Assembly: GCA_041393495.1 (NCBI GenBank)
Contig: JAWKKA010000020.1
Coordinates: 1 to 34,113 of the forward strand
Length of the DNA: 34,113 nt
Direction: 5' to 3'
DNA from: RHKX01 sp041393495
GTDB lineage: Bacteria; Actinomycetota; Thermoleophilia; Solirubrobacterales; 70-9
Position numbers and translations under genes: made by a program. The notes below the pieces were generated by a model. The model saw only the letters and a list, made by a program, of their open reading frames with translations, made no database searches and had not been told where the DNA came from. This document shows, in pieces, positions 7,371-15,222 of this stretch (positions within the stretch are counted from its first letter, which is position 1; each line of letters starts with the position of its first letter).

Positions 7371-7865
7371 TCAGATCAGCAGGTCGATGAGGCGGCTGAA
7401 GATCGCATCCAGCGCCCCGAGATAGGCGGCGGCGACGGCGACGAAGAGCAGCGTCACGGCCGAGGCCTGGACCAGCGTATCGCGGTCCGGCCACTGCACC
7501 TTGCGCAGCTCCTTGATGACGGACGAGAAGAAGCTGAGGACGGGGCCGCGCTCGCGCTCGGCGACCGGCTCCTTGGCGGCGCGGCGGGCGGCCTGCTCGG
7601 CGGCGCGGCGCTCGGCCTCCTTGCGCTGGCGGCGCTCCTCGCGACGGCCGGGCCGCGCCGGGGCCGGCCCCTCGAGCGCCTCGTCGGGGGTCTCCTCGGC
7701 GCCGTGCTCGATCGCGAGCTCGGCCTCGAGCTCGTAGGCGGACTCGGGCACCTGGGTGTCGTGCTGGGCGCGAGCCTCCTCGTCGCGCTCCTCGGCGACG
7801 CCGAGCTCGGCCTGCCGGCGCTTGCGCGCGGCCTCGGCCTTCCGCTGTGCGCGGCTCTTCGCCAT
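7371..7865 (-). CDS. secE: Preprotein translocase subunit SecE with long charged N-terminal extension
   Basis: SecE clamps the SecY channel of the general export machinery. The last 60 residues are the typical single-helix SecE: an amphipathic surface helix with SFFSSVIKELRKVQWPDRDT, followed by one membrane span (LLFVAVAAAYLGALDAIFSRL). About 100 residues precede it, rich in Glu, Ala, Arg and Lys and predicted disordered or coiled, giving 164 in all against about 60-75 in minimal forms. Start at ATG 7865 with an AAGGAG about 11 nt upstream inside the end of rpmG. It sits 5 nt downstream of rpmG and ahead of nusG, the canonical order. Confidence 0.93.
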   Translation of the reverse strand: MAKSRAQRKAEAARKRRQAELGVAEERDEEARAQHDTQVPESAYELEAELAIEHGAEETPDEALEGPAPARPGRREERRQRKEAERRAAEQAARRAAKEPVAERERGPVLSFFSSVIKELRKVQWPDRDTLVQASAVTLLFVAVAAAYLGALDAIFSRLIDLLI

Positions 7866-7870
7866 CGTCG

Positions 7871-8035
7871 CTAACGGGTCTCCTTGTGGGCGGTGTGACG
7901 GCCGCACCACTTGCAGTACTTGCGCAGCTCGATCCGATCGGGCGTGTTCCGCCGCGACTTGTTGGTCTGGTAGTTGCGGCGCTTGCACTCCTCACAGGCG
8001 AGGGTGGCCGCTATGCGTACGTCTCCACGGGCCAT
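7871..8035 (-). CDS. rpmG: 50S ribosomal protein L33 (zinc-binding form)
   Basis: This small gene encodes 54 residues starting MARGDVRIAATLACEECKRR and ending KYCKWCGRHTAHKETR. It matches ribosomal protein L33, a component of the large subunit near the E site. Two CxxC pairs (CEEC and CKWC) are present, so this is the zinc-ribbon (C+) form rather than the cysteine-free paralogue. The NYQTNKSRRNTPDRIELRKY core is highly conserved. It begins at ATG 8035, and its TAG stop lies 5 nt before the secE start. The order tRNA-Thr, rpmG, secE, nusG is common in bacteria. Confidence 0.96.
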   Translation of the reverse strand: MARGDVRIAATLACEECKRRNYQTNKSRRNTPDRIELRKYCKWCGRHTAHKETR

Positions 8036-8218
8036 CTATCCATCCAGGCAGCTTCGGGGTTGAGAGCTCTCGTCACTTGGTGCGTCTTGCGACTCCCTCG
8101 CCTCCGGCCGACCGTACCTGCCGGGCTCCCGATCGGGGCCGTCGAGGCTGGACTGGGTCCCGGTCGCGGGCGCGAGGTCGGGCAAGGATAGCGCGGCGGG
8201 GCCGCTCGACCGCGCGAA

Positions 8219-8290
8219 AGCCCGGAGTGGGACTTGAACCCACGACCCCCTCCTTACCATGGAGGTGCTCTACCGCTGAGCTATCCGGGC
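8219..8290 (-). tRNA. tRNA-Thr (GGT anticodon)
   Basis: On the minus strand a full 72-nt cloverleaf can be drawn: acceptor GCCCGGA/TCCGGGC, D-arm GCTC-AGCGGTA-GAGC, anticodon stem CCTCC/GGAGG with loop ATGGTAA, a 5-nt variable loop, and T-arm GTGGG-TTCAAGT-CCCAC. The anticodon GGT reads threonine codons ACC/ACT. The discriminator base is T and CCA is not encoded. It lies upstream of rpmG in the same direction. Confidence 0.95.
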
Positions 8291-8370
8291 GGGAGGCGCA
8301 GGTTAGCGGGCGCCGGCCGGCGTCAGCGGCGGTGGCCGTTTCCGTCCGGTGGCGAACGTGTGTTTGGCTC

Positions 8371-8415
8371 ATGCCAGCGGGCTTCCATCCACGCAAGCAG
8401 GGCGACCTCGGATAG
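8371..8415 (+). pseudogene. Severed N-terminus of the nuclease frame ending in an amber codon
   Basis: From ATG 8371 the frame reads MPAGFHPRKQGDLG and then TAG at 8413-8415. It is in phase with the following VEAMRWLTSIGADVWVPLG. As I recall the family, KxGDLGxxxA followed by a helix is the usual opening of PD-(D/E)XK endonucleases of the PDDEXK_5 type, so these 14 residues look like the true start of the gene that continues after 8415. One base change would explain the stop. A sequencing error or stop readthrough are alternatives. Confidence 0.6.
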
Positions 8416-8424
8416 GTCGAGGCG

Positions 8425-9126
8425 ATGCGATGGCTCACCTCCATCGGCGCCGACGTCTGGGTGCCGCTCGGGCACAGCCGCGACGTCGATGTGATCGCGG
8501 CATTCGAGGGGCGGTTGGCCCGGGTTCAGGTCAAGAGCTCGAGTTGTCGCCGCGACAACGGCCGCCACAGGGTGAACCTCTGCACCAACGGCGGGAACCA
8601 GAGCTGGACGGGCGTCGTCCGGCTCTTTGATCCTGTCCGCTGCGACTTCCTGTTCGCCTGGCTGACCGACGGCCGACGCTGGTTCATCCCGGCGACCGCA
8701 GTCGACGGCAGGCGCTCGATCGTTCTCGGGGGAGGCAAGTACTCCGAGTTCGAGATCGGTGCTTCCGGCGAGATTCCGGCGGCATCATCGCGGTGCCTAC
8801 AATCCCCATCCCCGATCAGGGGGAGCGCCGTAGTCGGAGAGACGGGCCGGCCTGTAAAGTCGGTGCCTCGTGCTGAGTGGGTTCGACTCCCACCTCCCCC
8901 ATCCGATCCGGACCCCATCGGGGTGGGTGTACGGGAACGGACCAGCGCGCGGGCGACGATCTCGTCCGGGCATCAGATCACGATTCCGATCGGACCGTTC
9001 AACGCGGCCGAGCTCTGCGCCGGCGACCGGTTCGAGGTCAAGGCCGAATCCGTGGGATGCGTGCGGATCGATCGCGTCCATCGCGCCGAGCCCGCGCCGG
9101 CGCCGGCGGAGCTTCCCGCCGCATAG
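8425..9126 (+). CDS. PD-(D/E)XK nuclease-like / AbrB-like composite frame enclosing tRNA-Tyr
   Basis: An uninterrupted 233-codon frame follows the amber codon. Residues 1 to about 115 look like the PDDEXK_5 family, which includes the intron homing enzyme I-Ssp6803I: GADVWVPLGHSRDVDVIAAF has the metal-binding Asp (about 22) and RVQVKSS supplies the QxK pair (35-37); CDFLFAWL and RRWFIPATAVDGRRSIVLGG follow. Residues about 125-165 are simply the translation of the tRNA-Tyr promoter and gene. Residues about 176-219 (ISSGHQITIPIGPF, then CAGDRFEVKAE) look like an AbrB/MazE-type swapped-hairpin DNA-binding segment. That segment could instead be its own small gene from GTG 8923 (67 residues). The N-terminus is lost to the upstream stop, so nuclease activity is doubtful. 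It ends 16 nt from the convergent sigma-factor gene. Translation is unproven. Confidence 0.55.
   Translation: MRWLTSIGADVWVPLGHSRDVDVIAAFEGRLARVQVKSSSCRRDNGRHRVNLCTNGGNQSWTGVVRLFDPVRCDFLFAWLTDGRRWFIPATAVDGRRSIVLGGGKYSEFEIGASGEIPAASSRCLQSPSPIRGSAVVGETGRPVKSVPRAEWVRLPPPPSDPDPIGVGVRERTSARATISSGHQITIPIGPFNAAELCAGDRFEVKAESVGCVRIDRVHRAEPAPAPAELPAA
8798..8803 (+). promoter_or_regulatory. Predicted -10 element of tRNA-Tyr promoter
   Basis: TACAAT matches the primary-sigma -10 consensus at 5 of 6 positions and lies 15 nt before the mature tRNA-Tyr 5' end, an appropriate distance. The -35 region (around 8774-8780, TTCCGG) is poor. The element lies inside the 3' part of the nuclease-like frame. Confidence 0.5.
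8819..8901 (+). tRNA. tRNA-Tyr (GTA anticodon)
   Basis: The 83-nt type II tRNA has acceptor GGGGGAG/CTCCCCC, D-stem CCG/CGG, anticodon stem CCGGC/GTCGG with loop CTGTAAA (anticodon GTA at 8854-8856), a 13-nt variable arm and T-arm GTGGG-TTCGACT-CCCAC. The discriminator is A; CCA is not encoded. Position 8 is C instead of the nearly universal T, which is odd. The gene is uninterrupted by an intron. It lies entirely inside an open nuclease/AbrB-like frame on the same strand. Confidence 0.88.
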
Positions 9127-9142
9127 CAGGGCCCAGCCCGCC

Positions 9143-10255
<1,113 letters not shown>

Positions 10256-10375
10256 CTCCGCACCTGTTCATCGAACGGCCCCGATCGGGGCGCCTTCCTC
10301 CTCTACCCGAGGCCCAGCGAGTATGCCACGCCGGGGGCCGCGATCCCGGTCCCGCTAGCCTTCGCCGCCGAGGAG

Positions 10376-11413
10376 ATGAACCGTCCGTCCACATTGATCG
10401 GGGCGTCCGCGGGACCCGACGTCCAGGCGCGCCGCCCCCGCACCGAGGTCAGCCTCACCCGCGTCGGCGTCGTCGGCGTCGAGAAGGTGATCCGGATCAA
10501 CCCGCGCGCCGCCCGCGACGGCGACGACGGCGAGGCCGGCCAGCTCTTCTTCGCCGAGTTCGAGTGCTTCGTCGACCTCGAGCCGCGGCAGGCCGGCGCC
10601 CACATGTCCCGCTTCGAGGAGGTCGTCAACGAGGCGATCGACGAGGGGGTGCTGGCCGAATCGCTGAAGGCCGAGCACCTCGCCGCCACGATCGCCGAGC
10701 GCGTCCGCGACCGCCAGGGCGGGCGCCGGGCCGAGGTCTCCCTCGCCGCCCGCTACCCGGAGACCGTCCCGGCGCCGCTCAGCGGCAAGCCGACCCAGGA
10801 GATCTACACCCTGCTCGGCACCGCCGTGGCGTCCGTGTCCGGCACCCGGACCCTGACCGGCGTGCAGGCGCAGGGGATGACGGCGTGCCCGTGCGCGCAG
10901 GAGCTGATCGCCGACGGCGCTCGCGAGCGGCTCGCCGCGAACGGTTACGGAGCCGGGCAGATCGACGAGATCCTCGGACTCGTCCCGGTCGCGACCCACA
11001 ACCAGCGCGGCGTCGGAACCCTCTACCTCGGTCGCGCCGAGGACTGCGACACCGAGATCGACGCCCGCGACCTGCTCGCGATCGTCGAGTCGTCGATGTC
11101 GTCGGAGATCTACGAGCTGATGAAGCGCGAGGACGAGCGCTCCGTCGTCGAGAAGGCGCACGCCAACCCGCGCTTCGTGGAGGACTGCGTCCGCGAGATG
11201 GTCCGCCGGCTCGCCGGCGCCTACCCCGACCTGCACGGCCGCAACTTCGTCCTCGCCCGCCAGGAGAACTTCGAGACGATCCACCGCCACAACGTCATCG
11301 CCGAGCGCTCCGGCGAGCTCTCCGAGGTCCTCGCCGAGCTCGAGACCGGCGGCCACTCCCCCCGCCACATGACGATGCGGGAGTGGCTCGACGCCCCCGC
11401 CGAGGACGCCTGA
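10376..11413 (+). CDS. folE2: GTP cyclohydrolase IB / MptA-type
   Basis: The 345-residue product belongs to the FolE2/MptA family of metal-dependent GTP cyclohydrolases. These open GTP to a dihydroneopterin phosphate for folate (bacteria) or tetrahydromethanopterin (archaea, where the product is a cyclic phosphate). Key sequences are SLTRVGVVGVEKVIRI, AGAHMSRFEEVVNEAI, the metal-binding TACPCAQE (Cys171, Cys173), VATHNQRGVG (His208) and a C-terminal ETIHRHNVIAER. The CPCAQ wording resembles archaeal MptA, as far as I recall. ATG 10376 abuts a GAGGAG with no spacer; TTG 10394 is an alternative with the site 18 nt away. The N-terminal 20 residues are not conserved. Which product is made cannot be told from sequence. 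Confidence 0.85.
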   Translation: MNRPSTLIGASAGPDVQARRPRTEVSLTRVGVVGVEKVIRINPRAARDGDDGEAGQLFFAEFECFVDLEPRQAGAHMSRFEEVVNEAIDEGVLAESLKAEHLAATIAERVRDRQGGRRAEVSLAARYPETVPAPLSGKPTQEIYTLLGTAVASVSGTRTLTGVQAQGMTACPCAQELIADGARERLAANGYGAGQIDEILGLVPVATHNQRGVGTLYLGRAEDCDTEIDARDLLAIVESSMSSEIYELMKREDERSVVEKAHANPRFVEDCVREMVRRLAGAYPDLHGRNFVLARQENFETIHRHNVIAERSGELSEVLAELETGGHSPRHMTMREWLDAPAEDA

Positions 11414-11460
11414 GCGCCGGTCGCGGATTCGGGAGAGGCGACCAGCCCGGGAAACCCCTC

Positions 11461-12102
11461 TTGGCCCGCATCGATCGCGTCTACGATCTCGTGCAGCGGC
11501 GCTTCCGGCGCCGCCGGATGGCACGCCTGAGGCGCACGTTCCGGTTCGGCCCATCGACGACCATGCTCGACGTCGGCGGCGAGCCCGAGTTCTGGGTTGC
11601 TGATGCACCGGAGGCGGAGATCACGTTGCTCAACGTGCGCACGCCCGAAACGATCCCCGACGGGCTCCGCTTCGTCGCGGGCGATGCCACCGACCTGCCG
11701 TTCGCGGACGACTCCTTCGACCTCGTCTTCTCGAACTCGCTCATCCAGTGCGTCGGCTCACCCGAGCAGCAGGCGCGAGCGGCACGGGAGCTGCGCCGCG
11801 TCGGACGTTCGCTCTGGGTCCAGACCCCCTCGCGACATTTCCCGATCGAGCCCCACGCCCTCACCCCGTTCATCCACTGGCTGCCCCGGGGACTGCAACG
11901 GAGGCTGCTCAGGAACTTCACGCTGTTCGGATGGATCGCCCGCCCTTCGCCAGGGCAGATCGACTACTTCGTCGATGTGATCCGGCTGCTCGACTACGGC
12001 GAGATGACGCTGCTGTTCCCCGACTGCGAGATCCGCCGGGAGCGGTTCATGGGGATGACGAAATCGCTCATCGCAGTTCGTCGCGCGGAGGACCCGCCCT
12101 GA
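11461..12102 (+). CDS. Class I SAM-dependent methyltransferase
   Basis: About 213 residues form a Rossmann-type methyltransferase of the Methyltransf_11 kind. Motif I is degenerate (TMLDVGGEPEFW in place of DxGxGxG). The adenine-contacting GDATDLPFADDSFDLVFSN and the following LIQCVGSPEQQARAARELRR are typical. A C-terminal lobe with LTPFIHWLPRGLQRRLLRNF is seen in small methyltransferases of cell-envelope gene sets. The substrate is unknown. No ATG fits well; I chose TTG 11461, and GTG 11491 or ATG 11518 are possible. Its 3' end overlaps the convergent pgsA by 35 nt. Confidence 0.75.
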   Translation: MARIDRVYDLVQRRFRRRRMARLRRTFRFGPSTTMLDVGGEPEFWVADAPEAEITLLNVRTPETIPDGLRFVAGDATDLPFADDSFDLVFSNSLIQCVGSPEQQARAARELRRVGRSLWVQTPSRHFPIEPHALTPFIHWLPRGLQRRLLRNFTLFGWIARPSPGQIDYFVDVIRLLDYGEMTLLFPDCEIRRERFMGMTKSLIAVRRAEDPP

Positions 12103-12643
12103 GGCCGGAGCGCTGCCGCTCGATCCGCCGCCGCACCCCGAAGAAGTAGTCGGCGCCGCTGACCAGGGTCGCGACGACGGCGGCATAGACCAGCACGTCG
12201 ACCGCGGTCGTCGCCGGATCGACCGCGATCAGCGCGATCACCGCCGCGACCTGCAGCGCCGTCTTCAGCTTGCCGAGCCAGCTCGCCGCGATCACCACCC
12301 CCTCCTCGACGGCGACCGCCCGCAGTCCGGTCACCGCCAGCTCGCGGGCGATGATCACCATCGCGATCCACGCCTGCAGCCGGTCGAGCGCGACCAGCGA
12401 GACGAGCGCGGCGACGATCAGCAACTTGTCGGCGAGCGGGTCCATCAGCTTGCCGAACGTGGTGACGTCGTCACGGCGGCGGGCGATGTAGCCGTCGAGG
12501 CCGTCGGTGAAGGCGGCGAGCGCGAAGACGACCCCGGCGACGAGATCGCCGTTCGGGATCTCCGCGAGCAGCGCGACGACGACCACCGGCACCATCAGGA
12601 TGCGCAGCATCGTCAGCGCGTTCGGGATGTTCAGGGGAACCAA
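12068..12643 (-). CDS. pgsA: CDP-diacylglycerol-glycerol-3-phosphate 3-phosphatidyltransferase
   Basis: This 191-residue membrane enzyme makes phosphatidylglycerol phosphate from CDP-diacylglycerol and glycerol-3-phosphate. The full CDP-alcohol phosphotransferase motif is visible: D-GL-DG-YI-AR, 8 residues, G-KLM-D-PLA-D (within FTDGLDGYIARRRDDVTTFG and KLMDPLADK). The opening NIPNALTMLRILMVPVVV is the usual first membrane helix, and further hydrophobic spans follow. TTG 12643 gives the conserved N-terminus; ATG 12610 would start inside it. The frame stays open upstream through a triplicate 54-bp repeat. The C-terminus overlaps the methyltransferase gene on the other strand. CDP-alcohol enzymes for other head groups share the motif, but PgsA is the best fit. 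Confidence 0.88.
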   Translation of the reverse strand: MVPLNIPNALTMLRILMVPVVVVALLAEIPNGDLVAGVVFALAAFTDGLDGYIARRRDDVTTFGKLMDPLADKLLIVAALVSLVALDRLQAWIAMVIIARELAVTGLRAVAVEEGVVIAASWLGKLKTALQVAAVIALIAVDPATTAVDVLVYAAVVATLVSGADYFFGVRRRIERQRSGLRAGPPRDELR

Positions 12644-12649
12644 CGCTCG

Positions 12650-12811
12650 GCTCGCTTGCTCGACGCCGATACTAGGGCCGAAGCCCGCCAGGGCTGCTTT
12701 GCTGCTCGCTTGCCCGGCGCCGATACCAGGGCCGAGGCCCGCCAGGGCTGCTCCGCTGCTCGCTTGCCCGGCGCCGATACCAGGGCCGAGGCCGCCCAGA
12801 GCCGCTCGGCG
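12650..12811. repeat. Three tandem copies of a 54-bp repeat upstream of pgsA
   Basis: Units at 12650-12703, 12704-12757 and 12758-12811 each begin GCTCGCTTGC and contain CGATAC(C/T)AGGGCCGA. Copies 1 and 2 differ at a few positions; the third diverges in its last 15 bases. The unit is a multiple of three, so all frames stay open. In the pgsA frame it reads as an 18-residue Gly/Ala repeat (GLGPGIGAGQASS). It lies in the spacer between the uracil-DNA glycosylase and pgsA genes. Confidence 0.9.
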
Positions 12812-12921
12812 GCCGAGCCTGCGACCACCGCGGTCCGGGGCCGGGAGCTCGCGATCGCCGTCTTTCCGGCCTCGTCGGCGCGACACCCGTGTGAACGCCG
12901 GGCGGCGCCGACCTTCCAGGC

Positions 12922-13629
12922 CTACCCGGCGTCGGCCCCTTCGCTTCCCGTGACGAGGGCCTTCGCCCGCGCCAGCACCGCATCGAGCATCGGCTCGGTG
13001 AGCCGGCCCGTGAACGTGTTCTGCTGGCTCGGGTGGTAGCAGCCGAGCAGCAGCCGACCTCCGACGGCGGTCTCGGCGCCGTGCCCGAACCGCGGCTTCG
13101 GCCGCGGCGTCCGGCCGTCGGCGAGGGCGCGCAGCGCCGCATCCCAGCCGAACGCGCCGAGCGCGACCACGACCCGAACGCCGGCGAGCAGCGCCAGCTC
13201 CCGCTCCAGAAACGGCGCGCAACGGTCGCGCTCGGCCGGCGTCGGCTTGTTGGCGGGCGGCGCGCAGCGCACCGCGGCGGTAATCCAGGCGCCGTCGAGC
13301 CGGAGGCCGTCGCCGCGGGCGACGGAGGTCGGCCGGTTGGCGAGCCCGGCGCGGTGCAGCGCCGCGTAGAGCCAGTCGCCGGAGCGGTCGCCGGTGAACA
13401 TCCGCCCGGTCCGGTTGGCGCCGTTGGCGGCCGGGGCCAAGCCGACGAGCGCGATCGCCGCCGCCGGATCGCCGAAGCCGGGAACCGGCCGCGCCCAGTA
13501 CCGCTCGCCGCGGAAACGTCGCGGCGGGTCGGCCGCGGCCCGCTCGCGCCAGGCGACCAGGCGCGGGCAGGCGCGGCACGAGGTGATCTCGCGCTCGAGC
13601 TGCTCGAGCTCGCCGTCGCCGCCTCGCAT
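12922..13629 (-). CDS. Family 5 uracil-DNA glycosylase (UdgB-like, iron-sulfur)
   Basis: The 235-residue enzyme removes uracil and probably other deaminated bases from DNA at the start of base excision repair. Four cysteines for a [4Fe-4S] cluster are visible: CRAC near residues 18-21, and a later pair spaced by 15 residues (RCAPPANKPTPAERDRC). Motif A reads GLAPAANGANRTGRMFTGD; the family usually has His where this has the second Asn (AHGANRTG), as I recall it. Motif B is HPSQQNTFTGRLT with the conserved His. ATG 13629 is the start. Stop lies 278 nt before pgsA in the same direction. Confidence 0.87.
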   Translation of the reverse strand: MRGGDGELEQLEREITSCRACPRLVAWRERAAADPPRRFRGERYWARPVPGFGDPAAAIALVGLAPAANGANRTGRMFTGDRSGDWLYAALHRAGLANRPTSVARGDGLRLDGAWITAAVRCAPPANKPTPAERDRCAPFLERELALLAGVRVVVALGAFGWDAALRALADGRTPRPKPRFGHGAETAVGGRLLLGCYHPSQQNTFTGRLTEPMLDAVLARAKALVTGSEGADAG

Positions 13630-13942
13630 GCCGGCGCGAGGCTAGACGATCGATCCCTGACCTTCCCCGGGCGCCGCCGGCCCGCTCCGACGACCTCGGC
13701 CCGGCCGATGGGGCCGGGCGCGCGTGCGGATGCGATCGGGCGCGCGCTGGGGTGGCGGACGACGAGATTCCGGCGGCAGCGACCCCGGCGCGTGCAAGCC
13801 GCCCGGGTGGATCGCTCGACCGCCGCTCGCCACACCCGGTGGACTGCCGCCAGGTCCCGGCGCCCGCCTGCGGCCGTCCGCGGCCGCGCGGTACCGTTGA
13901 TCGCCGGATCGAGCGGCGCCGACGCCGCTTCGCCGATCGCCG
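13630..13942. other. Gene-free divergent spacer
   Basis: This 313-nt stretch separates the divergent uracil-DNA glycosylase and GT2 glycosyltransferase genes. It is uniformly GC-rich and I see no RNA gene, repeat or convincing promoter box in it. Promoters for both genes presumably lie here. Confidence 0.5.
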
Positions 13943-14749
13943 ATGTCCGCCTCCGAGCACCAAGACCTGCGCCCCCTCGCGATCGTCCCCGCCTACAACG
14001 AGGCGGAGATGATCGGCCGTGTCGTTCGCGACATCAAGCGCCACGCGCCCGGCTTCAGCGTCCTCGTCGTCGATGACGGCTCGCTCGACGAGACCGTCGC
14101 CAGGGCCGAGGAGGAGGGCGCGATCGTCCTCCGCCACCCGTTCAACCTCGGGATCGGCGGGGCGATGCAGTCGGGCTACAAGTACGCGCTCGCGCACGGC
14201 TACGACGTCGCCGTCCAGGTCGACGGCGACGGGCAGCACAAGCCCGAGTACCTGCCCGAGATGCTCGACGCGCTGCGCACCGAGAGCAACATGGCCGACA
14301 TGGTCTACGGGACCCGCTTCCGCGGCGACCCCGGCTACAGGGTGCCGCTCGGCCGCCGCCTCGGCAACCTGATCTTCTCGATCGTCCTCAGCGCGATCAC
14401 CCGCCAGAAGATCACCGACCCGACCTCGGGGTTCCGGATGGTCAACCGTCGCGGGATCGAGCTGTTCGCCCGCGACTACCCGCACGACTACCCCGAGGTC
14501 GAGGCGATCCTGATGCTCCACAACCACCGGCTGCGGATCCACGAGGTCCAGGTCCGGATGAACGCCCGCGGCTTCGGGCGCAGCTCGATCGACTACCCCC
14601 GTGCCGCCTACTACATGGTCAAGGTCATGCTCGCCCTGTTCGTCGGCCTGCTCCGCCGCAAGCCGGAGGCCTTCGAGGGCTCCCCTCCCCCCGCCACCGG
14701 CGAGCTCCCGGCCGTCGAGGCGAGCGCCGAGAGCGGCGGGCGGGCGTGA
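13943..14749 (+). CDS. GT2 family glycosyltransferase (dolichyl/polyprenyl-phosphate mannosyltransferase-like)
   Basis: The 268-residue product is a GT-A fold glycosyltransferase that probably transfers a sugar from a nucleotide donor to a polyprenyl phosphate at the inner membrane face. The opening LAIVPAYNEAEMIG, the nucleotide-binding VLVVDDGSLDET, the metal-binding DGDGQHKPEYL and the acceptor-loop TDPTSGFRMVNRRGIELF are characteristic. No C-terminal membrane domain is present; the tail is Pro/Glu/Ala-rich. The stop overlaps the GTG start of the next gene by 4 nt (GTGA), so the two are translated together. This pairing with a DUF2304 membrane protein is common in Actinobacteria. Confidence 0.88.
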   Translation: MSASEHQDLRPLAIVPAYNEAEMIGRVVRDIKRHAPGFSVLVVDDGSLDETVARAEEEGAIVLRHPFNLGIGGAMQSGYKYALAHGYDVAVQVDGDGQHKPEYLPEMLDALRTESNMADMVYGTRFRGDPGYRVPLGRRLGNLIFSIVLSAITRQKITDPTSGFRMVNRRGIELFARDYPHDYPEVEAILMLHNHRLRIHEVQVRMNARGFGRSSIDYPRAAYYMVKVMLALFVGLLRRKPEAFEGSPPPATGELPAVEASAESGGRA

Positions 14750-15219
14750 TCGACGCGCTGCCGATCCTCGCCGAGGGCCTCGGCGTCAGGCCGCAGCGGA
14801 TCGCCGTCGTCGTCACCGTCCTCTTCCTCGTCCTCGTGATCGAGCTCGTCCGCCGCCGCCGCCTCGTCGAGCGCTACGCGCTGCTCTGGATCACGGCCTC
14901 GCTGGTCCTCGTCGTCCTCGCCGTCTGGGACGGAGCGCTCGACTGGATCGCCGGCCGGCTCGGCATCCTCTCGCCGCCGAACGCGCTGTTTCTGATCGGC
15001 GTCGGCGCCCTGTTCGTCCTCGCCCTCCACTTCTCGGTCGCGTTCTCACGCCTCAGCGAGGAGACGAAGATCCTCGCCCAGGAGGTGGCCCGCCTCGACC
15101 GCGAGCAACGCCGGATCCGCACCGGCGCGCTCGGCGGCGAGGAGGACCTCGCCATTGGCGTCGAGTCGCACGCGCTCGATGGCGACGTCGACGACCCCGA
15201 CGTTGACGAGGCCGGCTGA
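14746..15219 (+). CDS. DUF2304 small membrane protein
   Basis: The 157-residue protein has three hydrophobic segments (IAVVVTVLFLVLVIELV, LLWITASLVLVVLAVW, LFLIGVGALFVLALHF). They are followed by a coiled-coil-like RLSEETKILAQEVARLDRE and an acidic tail. This is the layout of the DUF2304 family, usually found directly after a GT2 glycosyltransferase as here. It may anchor or assist that soluble enzyme at the membrane; this is inferred from gene pairing only. The start is GTG 14746, overlapping the upstream stop. It is convergent with the MarR-family gene, 3 nt apart. Confidence 0.8.
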   Translation: MIDALPILAEGLGVRPQRIAVVVTVLFLVLVIELVRRRRLVERYALLWITASLVLVVLAVWDGALDWIAGRLGILSPPNALFLIGVGALFVLALHFSVAFSRLSEETKILAQEVARLDREQRRIRTGALGGEEDLAIGVESHALDGDVDDPDVDEAG

Positions 15220-15222
15220 CCG

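Noticed and set aside
8268..8320. Promoter for tRNA-Thr (TAACCT with a GCTGAC box upstream)
   Set aside because: The boxes match the consensus too poorly to support a call.
10278..10291. 14-bp perfect palindrome GCCCCGATCGGGGC between sigma factor and folE2
   Set aside because: CCGATCGG-type strings recur by eye in several places of this GC-rich window, so the palindrome alone is weak evidence for an operator.
12644..14542. Long open frame upstream of pgsA on the same strand as a possible giant fusion
   Set aside because: It crosses the uracil-DNA glycosylase gene out of frame and the divergent GT2 gene, so it is a by-product of high GC; only the part near the repeat could be relevant to pgsA.
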